Source of the DNA: Galeopsis tetrahit
Taxonomy: Eukaryota; Streptophyta; Magnoliopsida; Lamiales; Lamiaceae
Direction of reading: 5' to 3'
Length of the DNA: 64,000 bases
Assembly: GCA_963675135.1 (NCBI GenBank)
Contig: OY776132.1
Coordinates: forward strand, 66,354,850-66,418,849
The position numbers were made by a program, and so were the translations under genes. The notes under the pieces are model-generated. The model saw only the letters and a program-made list of their open reading frames with translations, ran no database searches and was not told the origin of the DNA. Numbering within the stretch: position 1 is the first letter of the stretch; every line of letters begins with the position of its first letter. This document shows, piece after piece, positions 58,125-64,000 of the stretch.

Positions 58125-60604
58125 AATTTAGGTACCCTTTGAGTGTTGGGTCCTAGAGGGTTAGCTGTACCTTTTGGAACCCAAATCTGCCTGATTACTC
58201 TGATTGACTCAAAGTGACTGACTTGGTTTCCATTTACATCTACATACACAGTTTGACCCTTAAATGCCTTGGGTGGCTTCTGTGTATAAGTGTTAGCATT
58301 GTAAGGTTCAGGAGTGTTGGTGAATTTCTTTGGGACATTTCTCCTGAAGTTACTAGACTTAGGTGCAGCTTGGTAAGACCTTTGAGGATAGGGTTTTGGA
58401 TGGCCTTTTCCATTTGGCAAGTAAGGTCCAGGCTTCCTGAATGTTTTATACCTGTCAGAGGGGATTGGCCTTAATCCATTCAGTTGAGGTTGCCTCATTT
58501 GAGTTGGCCTTTTCTGAACAGATTTTGGACAACTTCTCTGATGAGGATTCAGATAGGTTGGCCTTCCATTGGTTCTACCTTTCTGAACCTCATTTCTCTT
58601 ATAAGCAATGCCTTTAACCTTTTCCATAGGTATGGGTTTAGGTACATTGTTTACTTGAGTTGGTATAAAAATTCCTTTACCCTTATCCTTGATCAGTGGT
58701 TGATTTACTTCCATTTCATTTTGTTGTGCCACTGATCTTACAAAAGTCATCTTAGAATTGCTTGATGAGGCAATACTAAGACCAGGTGAGGGTTCAAATG
58801 GATTATAGCCTAATCCACCCTTTTGAGCAAATGGTCTTTGGAATCCTTGAATTTCCTCTATTGCCTTAGCAGATTTGTTCAAGGCAGACATTTTCATTTT
58901 TAAGCTCCCCTCACTCAATTTTAGAGTATCAAATTCACTTGAGAGATTGTCAAATTTTGCTTGAAGAATTCTAAGATCAAAATCCTTTTTCCTCAAGGCC
59001 AGTTCTTGATCATCAATCAACTTTTGTTGTTCAGAGACTTTGAGAGACATTTCCTCATGTTCTCTCACAATCTGCTGATACAACTCAGTTGATTTAAAGT
59101 CAAACTCTGGTTCAGGAAGGTTGGGAGTTTGAGCTTTCGAATTCAGTAGCTCATTTTCTCTAAGTGCCATATTGCATACTTCTCTTAGCCTGGTGAAATC
59201 CTCAAATAACTTTACAAAGTTGAGTTTTAAGGGGATTTCACTGGACTCATGTGTGTCATTTGAAGAATTAGAAGAACTAGAAGATGAACATACCTCATCA
59301 TTTTCAAATGCCATTTGACAGTCATCATCACTGTCACTGTTGGAGAACAGTCCATCATCAGAAGAGTAGACACTCTCTTCACTTGCTGAATCTCCAGCTA
59401 TCATGGCTTTCCTGTTGTTCAGCCTCTTGTCTCTTTTGTTCTGCCTTTCTTTTCTTTCTTTGGCACTAAGGTCAGGACAATCATACTGAAAGTGACCCTT
59501 TTTCTGGCAATTATAACACACATCTTCATCATCATTCTTCTTGCTTGAGGACTCCTTCCTCCTTGATGATGATGGTTCACCTTTGCTGAATTTCTTCCTA
59601 TCAGCATATCTGTCTTCTTTCTTTTCATCAGAGACTTTGTCCTCTGATTTGTTGTCAGGAGAACTGAATCTCCTTCTGGTTCTGTTGTCTTGGTAGAACT
59701 TCTTGTATCTACCAAATCTGGAGTTGAGCTTCTCAAATCTCCTAGCCATGAGTGCCAGCTCCTCCTTTATTTCAGATTTTGAAACAGATTGAGATGATCT
59801 TTGAGTATTCTTCTTTTCTATTTCAGCAGCTTTGAAGGCAACACCTTTGCTTAAGAAGGATGGCTCTCCATGCACCTTCTTTCTGTTTAGATCAAACTCA
59901 TATGCTTTGAGTTCAGAGAATACTTGCTGCATTGGCATGTTGTCAAGATTGCTGGTATTTTGCATCATGACAGAATATATGTCCCACTTGGATGTGAGAC
60001 TTCTCAGAATTTTCAAAGCAACCTCTCTTTTGGCATAGAACTTGCCAAGAGAGTTTATCTCATTCATGATGTCAGTGAATCTGCCATCAAGATGATCTAT
60101 AGTTTCATTGGCTTCCATAGAGAATTGTTCATATTTTTGGATAGCCACTTGAAGCTTATTCTCCTTGATCTTTTGGGTACCTTCACACATAAGTGCTAAG
60201 GTGTCCCAAATCTCTTTAGCTGATGTGCAGTGGTACACTCTTCCCATCACTGCATCTGGAATGGTCTGGTACAATGTGTTCATTGCAATGTAGTTCAGGT
60301 TGTGCCTTTTTCTTTCCTCAGCTGTAAAGTCATCTTCATCCTTTGGCAGCAACTCCCTTGGATCTGCTTTCTGAGCATCAGTGAGCTTGGGATTTGCTTT
60401 AGTGAATGTGAAAGGCCCTCTAGTGATGACTTTAAGCATCTCATCATGCTGGCAAGCAAGATGTGCTCTCATCCTGATCTTCCAGAAATCATAGTTCTCA
60501 ATTGAGAACATTGGCAGTTTGTGATGAGAAATATGATTGACTTGGTTTGGACCCATGTTGTTGATGGTGTTGACAGCATCTCCTGGAACTGCATTGTTAG
60601 CCAT
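58121..60604 (-). CDS. gag: Gag, 827 aa
   Basis: Start ATG lies 120 bp inside the primer-binding site. The N-terminus contains SIENYDFWKIRMRAHL, and DLNRKKVHGEPSF lies at about 240, as in UBN2-type copia gag. A CCHC zinc knuckle (CYNCQKKGHFQYDC) lies at about residues 362-375, flanked by basic Ser-rich sequence. The ~450 residues after it, with a coiled coil (FKSTELYQQIVREHEEMSLK ...) and a basic Pro/Asn-rich end, are the long C-terminal extension of SIRE-type gag. It forms the virus-like particle and binds element RNA. The frame is intact and ends TTT TGA. Confidence 0.92.
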   Translation of the reverse strand: MANNAVPGDAVNTINNMGPNQVNHISHHKLPMFSIENYDFWKIRMRAHLACQHDEMLKVITRGPFTFTKANPKLTDAQKADPRELLPKDEDDFTAEERKRHNLNYIAMNTLYQTIPDAVMGRVYHCTSAKEIWDTLALMCEGTQKIKENKLQVAIQKYEQFSMEANETIDHLDGRFTDIMNEINSLGKFYAKREVALKILRSLTSKWDIYSVMMQNTSNLDNMPMQQVFSELKAYEFDLNRKKVHGEPSFLSKGVAFKAAEIEKKNTQRSSQSVSKSEIKEELALMARRFEKLNSRFGRYKKFYQDNRTRRRFSSPDNKSEDKVSDEKKEDRYADRKKFSKGEPSSSRRKESSSKKNDDEDVCYNCQKKGHFQYDCPDLSAKERKERQNKRDKRLNNRKAMIAGDSASEESVYSSDDGLFSNSDSDDDCQMAFENDEVCSSSSSSNSSNDTHESSEIPLKLNFVKLFEDFTRLREVCNMALRENELLNSKAQTPNLPEPEFDFKSTELYQQIVREHEEMSLKVSEQQKLIDDQELALRKKDFDLRILQAKFDNLSSEFDTLKLSEGSLKMKMSALNKSAKAIEEIQGFQRPFAQKGGLGYNPFEPSPGLSIASSSNSKMTFVRSVAQQNEMEVNQPLIKDKGKGIFIPTQVNNVPKPIPMEKVKGIAYKRNEVQKGRTNGRPTYLNPHQRSCPKSVQKRPTQMRQPQLNGLRPIPSDRYKTFRKPGPYLPNGKGHPKPYPQRSYQAAPKSSNFRRNVPKKFTNTPEPYNANTYTQKPPKAFKGQTVYVDVNGNQVSHFESIRVIRQIWVPKGTANPLGPNTQRVPKF

Positions 60605-60723
60605 TTCAACAGAAATAATATAGGATGAACACAGATAAGTTTTTCAGAAATTTGGATCAGTTCAGTGACCACAGAAAATGTGATTTTGAAAATCAATGAT
60701 TTTCAGAAGCAGTGGTCTATGAA

Positions 60724-60740
60724 CCCCTGCTCTGATACCA
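60724..60740 (-). other. Primer-binding site (initiator Met-tRNA)
   Basis: On the minus strand TGGTATCAGAGCAGGGG starts two bases inside the 5' LTR. TGGTATCAGAGC is complementary to the 3' end of plant initiator methionine tRNA, the usual primer for copia elements. Confidence 0.92.
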
Positions 60741-60742
60741 CT

Positions 60743-62358
60743 TGTTGGTCCTTGGTGGAGTATGACACAAGTGTATGGGGGGGGGGGGGAATGCACTTGT
60801 GTATGCAAATTCTTTTCTTTTAAAACAAAACTGGTCTTATCAGGCAGGTTGTCTCACAACTGGCCTGAGTGTGAACTTTGATAGATACTTGTCCTACTGA
60901 TTACTATTGAGTGATCAGTTGGCTAAATATCTAAAAGAGTTGCTAAGTGCGGAATGTGGTTGGCCTTTGACTTAAAGAAATACTCCAAGTTAATTTCTGA
61001 AAAGACAGTTATCAGGGACTTTGTCCAAAACAGTTTTTCTCACTTACTGAGTTTGCTTCTTTGAAAATATGATTGAATGTAAGTGCAATAAAGAAAGCAA
61101 TAAGTAAATGGCACACAAGTTTATAGTGGTTCAGAGACTCAAGCTCCTACATCCACTTTCCCTGATTGAACAGGATAATTCCTTCACAATGGAATTAGCT
61201 TGTTTTATAGTGCCAAGGTGCACTGATCAACAACACTCTCTTAGTGTTTTGATCCCTAGGATAATCTGAGTCCTAGTGCTCAATCTCTCTAAGTTAAGAA
61301 TGTGTTTCACTCTAACAGTCCTTAACTCCTCACTTCTACAACAAACACTCTCTTCACTAAATGAGATAAGGGTTTGAGGTTTGGTTCCAACTAGTTGAGA
61401 TATCCTTTACAATAAGAACAGTGTAAAGGCTTAGGATATCTCTATGCTAAGCTTTGGATGTTTACAAAGATTGGCTTAGCTAATTGAAGTGATTCAGGAA
61501 ACTTGGGATTCTGAAGAACAACTTGGTTTCCTTTGAAAGCTTGATAATAGTTTGATAGCTTGTAGTTGGATAATGAATCCCTTTGATCACTTCTGTATTT
61601 ATAGACAATTTTGAACAACTAACCGTTGGAGGGATAGCAATTCAAATATGTCTATTTGCAGCACCATTGAAACGGCTATGAAGCTTGGCATCCTTTTATC
61701 CACTGTGTAAAGGGGCTCTTCAATGGTTGCTTGAATGAATGTGTTGACTTCTGAAAAATGCGGCTGAGAAGACTTGTGTCAGATTCCAAATATGCACATC
61801 TCTCAAGGTTGATTTGTGGCAAACTCTACACTCAACCAACGGTCAGATGGGACAAGCTCCCTGAACATTCCTGCTGCAATTTAGAATGTTCCAACATTCA
61901 TTCAATGCTTCACTCTTTAATGCTCTAAGTCTTCAATGCTTGGTTCAGGCATGATTGGCAATTAATGCTTCATTGAATGTGTCTTCTGTAAGCTTTGACA
62001 TTCAATGCTCTTGATCATTTGTACTTCAACTGTCTTGATCATTTGCATTTATGAGCATTGCTTCACTGTTCTTTGATCTCTTCAGCTCAGTTGTCCACTT
62101 GGTCAGCTTGTCTTGAAAGTTCAGCAACTTTGGCCTAGACTTTTAACACTTATCAAGCTGCCTAACATTCCAGCTTTGGACAACTATCCTGAACACTAAG
62201 GTCTCACAACATTTCTGAGACTTTTAGACTTAAGCATTCTACTATCTCAAGTGTTCTGAGACAACTTGCCTGAACTAGACTTGAGCTTATCTCAACTGAT
62301 CTGAACATCATCAATTAGGGGTTTTGGTATGTAGATCAAAATCATTTTATTCCCAACA
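60743..62358 (-). repeat. 5' LTR (1,616 bp)
   Basis: In the element's orientation this is the promoter LTR. It retains the 148-bp block at 61,161-61,308 missing from the other LTR. A run of 13 G lies near its inner end (10 in the other LTR). Confidence 0.95.
61595..61604 (-). promoter_or_regulatory. LTR TATA box
   Basis: On the minus strand CTATAAATAC, about 755 bp from the outer end of the LTR. It is a likely start signal for the genomic transcript. The same site occurs in the other LTR. Confidence 0.6.
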
Positions 62359-62363
62359 GTTGT

Positions 62364-62897
62364 CCAAAATACTATGACTACTTTTTTTTTTTTTTTATCT
62401 CATTTCCTTTTATATACTACTACATATTTAGTGCACTTTTTTTTAATAGATGTATGGCACTATGGCAGTAATGAATTAGACAAATATTAATTTATATGAA
62501 TATCAGTTTATATAATTGGAACTTTCATAAAAAAAATGGCATAATGCTTCTTTAGATCTCTAAACTATTCATTTTTCTTTTAAAATGTCCTTAAACTATT
62601 TTTTTTTATTTTAAAATTTTCTTAAATTAATACTAAATTCTTATTTCATGAGATTCTTTTTTTAATCGTCCATCAAATTAAGATCATTAATATTATACTA
62701 AATTGGGTATTTGAGACTTAAGACTAGTAAATATCATATCAGGAAATTAATTAAAAAAATAGTCGACATGTATTTTACTTAACGTATTCATTAAAAGATC
62801 GAACTCAACAAATTCCGTTAGTTTTTATATAGAAAAATTGCGTGAAGCGAGAATTCAATATTTTAGCGACTTTAAGAAAAAAACATAGTTTAAAGAA
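62364..62897. other. Intergenic AT-rich DNA
   Basis: Nothing beyond poly-T tracts (about 62,381-62,397) and AT-rich sequence. Confidence 0.45.
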
Positions 62898-63273
62898 GGG
62901 ATAATATTGGTCACTGAATTTTACCGCTTTTCACATTTGGTCACCCACATTTAATCACTATCAAAATTGGTTATTCTTTTCTATCAATTTTCATGCTACT
63001 CTTAGTGAATCCGTCATTTACTAATGGAGTTTTTAGCCGCGAACTTTTATTTTCTCTCTTTTAATTCCTTAACCCTAAACTCCCAAACAACAATAGAGTA
63101 ATTTTGAGTTTGTACGAAGAACTGAAGATGTCTAAAAGGTGCTTCTGCACCGCAATACGGTAAGTTTTTATAACTTTTACGTTTAAATATATGAGTTAAT
63201 TTGTTTTGTTTTTTTACATTTTTATCAAAAAAAAAAAATTGTTTGTTTTCAACATTTAGATAGTGAGAGGGAA

Positions 63274-64000
63274 ATGAATGTGGTTGATGGTGGTGATTTT
63301 GGTCCTAAAGTTGATATGTCTTTTTTAGATAATGTGATTTTAAATGAGCCTAGGGCCTCCAATTCTGAAAATTTCGAAGATAGTGACGTTTTAGTTGATA
63401 GTGAATATGATAGGGATGAGGATGATATGTTATATGAAAAGTATGTTGATAATGATGCTTAGTTTATTCGTGTTGGAATTACGGGTGATAAGATGGAAAA
63501 TAAGTATGTGAGTGAGAAGGTTTATGCTAGGCTAGAGAATGAAAATGAGACATTTGATAATAGTAGTGATGAGTTGAGAGTATTCAGGGGTCTGGTGAAG
63601 AAGATTTGCCTAAATTCCCCAAATTTAATGAAGTAACTCGATCTAGAAAGCTTGAGTTGAAAGTTGGACTTATCTTTTCATCAAAAAAAGAAGCTAAGGG
63701 CTTCAGGTTTAAGAGGGGAATGAGTTTCAGGTTTAACCATAATGACCAAAAAAGACTACAAGGTGTATGTAGAAAAGAGGGATGTGAGTGGTATGTGTGG
63801 GTATCTCCCATGCATAATAACGGATCATGGCAGATTAAAGCTTACAATCCACAATCCACAAAATGCTCATGGAATTACAAGAATGAAAGTATTAAGTCAA
63901 ATTGGGTTGGGAAGCAAATGACTTTGATGAAAAAGCATATGACTGGCTTGTAATGAAAGACTTAGATGAAAAAGCATATGACTGGCTTGTAAAGATAAAT
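63274..64000 (+). pseudogene. MuDR-family transposase, N-terminal part
   Basis: An acidic leader frame (63274-63462) ends at an in-frame stop. A second frame (63606-63953) reads KLELKVGLIFSSKKEAKGFR, then CRKEGCEWYVWVSP and WQIKAYNPQSTKCSWNYKNE. This is the MuDR N-terminal DNA-binding domain (DBD_Tnp_Mut) with its cysteine/histidine pattern. The leader frame, the transposase frame and a stop-creating 37-bp duplication at the window end are out of register, so this copy looks dead. The catalytic DDE domain would lie beyond the window. Confidence 0.75.
63926..63993 (+). repeat. 37-bp tandem duplication in MULE coding sequence
   Basis: gatgaaaaagcatatgactg with its continuation ggcttgtaa occurs twice, at about 63,926 and 63,963. 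Read in the second copy it gives DEKAYDWLVKI. The extra copy introduces stops into the frame. Confidence 0.75.

Larger units (their letters stand above)
47903..62363 (-). mobile_element. Full-length SIRE/Maximus-type Ty1/copia LTR retrotransposon, 14.45 kb
   Basis: Near-identical LTRs (47908-49372 and 60743-62358) are bounded by TG...CA and a 5-bp target duplication GTTGT (47903-47907, 62359-62363). Transcription is on the minus strand. Domain order is gag, protease, integrase, reverse transcriptase, RNase H, which defines Ty1/copia. The very long gag, the long LTRs and the extra ORF after pol place it with the SIRE/Maximus lineage. By eye the LTRs differ by about nine substitutions, a G-tract length change and one 148-bp deletion, so the insertion is young. 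Pol carries a frame break, so this copy is probably not autonomous. Confidence 0.95.
62898..64000 (+). mobile_element. Mutator-like transposon, left part (runs off the window)
   Basis: Sequence from about 62,898 ('gggataatattggtcactga', then 'acatttggtcacccac') resembles terminal repeats of plant MULEs. It leads into MuDR-type coding sequence. The right end and target duplication are outside the window. Confidence 0.5.

Overview
This is a 64-kb piece of an AT-rich plant nuclear genome. The genes have many GT-AG introns, and the transposon families are typical of plants: Ty1/copia of SIRE type, Helitron, hAT, Stowaway-like MITEs, CACTA, Mutator-like, LINEs with a C-terminal RNase H, and an Au-like SINE. 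The host is a flowering plant, most likely a eudicot. I cannot place it further with confidence. All annotation is by reading the sequence; no search was run.

Layout. 1-7,600: repeats only (long-TIR element, SINE, CACTA MITE, Stowaway-like MITEs, a 397-bp fold-back element). 7,798-13,115 (+): a 12-exon gene for a 463-aa protein, possibly a plant SMC5/6-associated factor. 13,116-25,318: transposon-rich DNA with broken host-gene pieces (a cytochrome c1 presequence fragment, a DUF1645-like fragment) and a 167-bp tandem triplication. 25,319-29,324: a 4.0-kb Helitron carrying a P450 heme-loop fragment and an ankyrin-repeat fragment split by a nested hAT element. 32,307-32,990 (+): a two-exon DUF1635-type gene. 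38,469-39,782 (+) and 40,330-42,493 (-): a SOSEKI (DIX-like) polarity gene and a CHY/CTCHY/RING E3 ligase gene, arranged tail to tail. 44.5-47.9 kb: LINE remnants.

47,908-62,358 (-): a young, very large (14.45 kb) SIRE/Maximus-type copia retrotransposon with two LTRs, GTTGT target duplications, PBS, PPT, gag and a frameshifted pol. It also has an intact 1,595-codon third ORF downstream of pol. That ORF has no visible membrane segment and appears to have its own TATA promoter and leader. 62.9 kb to the end: the left part of a Mutator-like transposon.

The four host genes look intact and have no evident functional link. The SOSEKI and RING genes are separated by only about 550 bp. The most interesting material is the third ORF of the retrotransposon, the gene-capturing Helitron, and several nested insertions whose order can be read from their target-site duplications.
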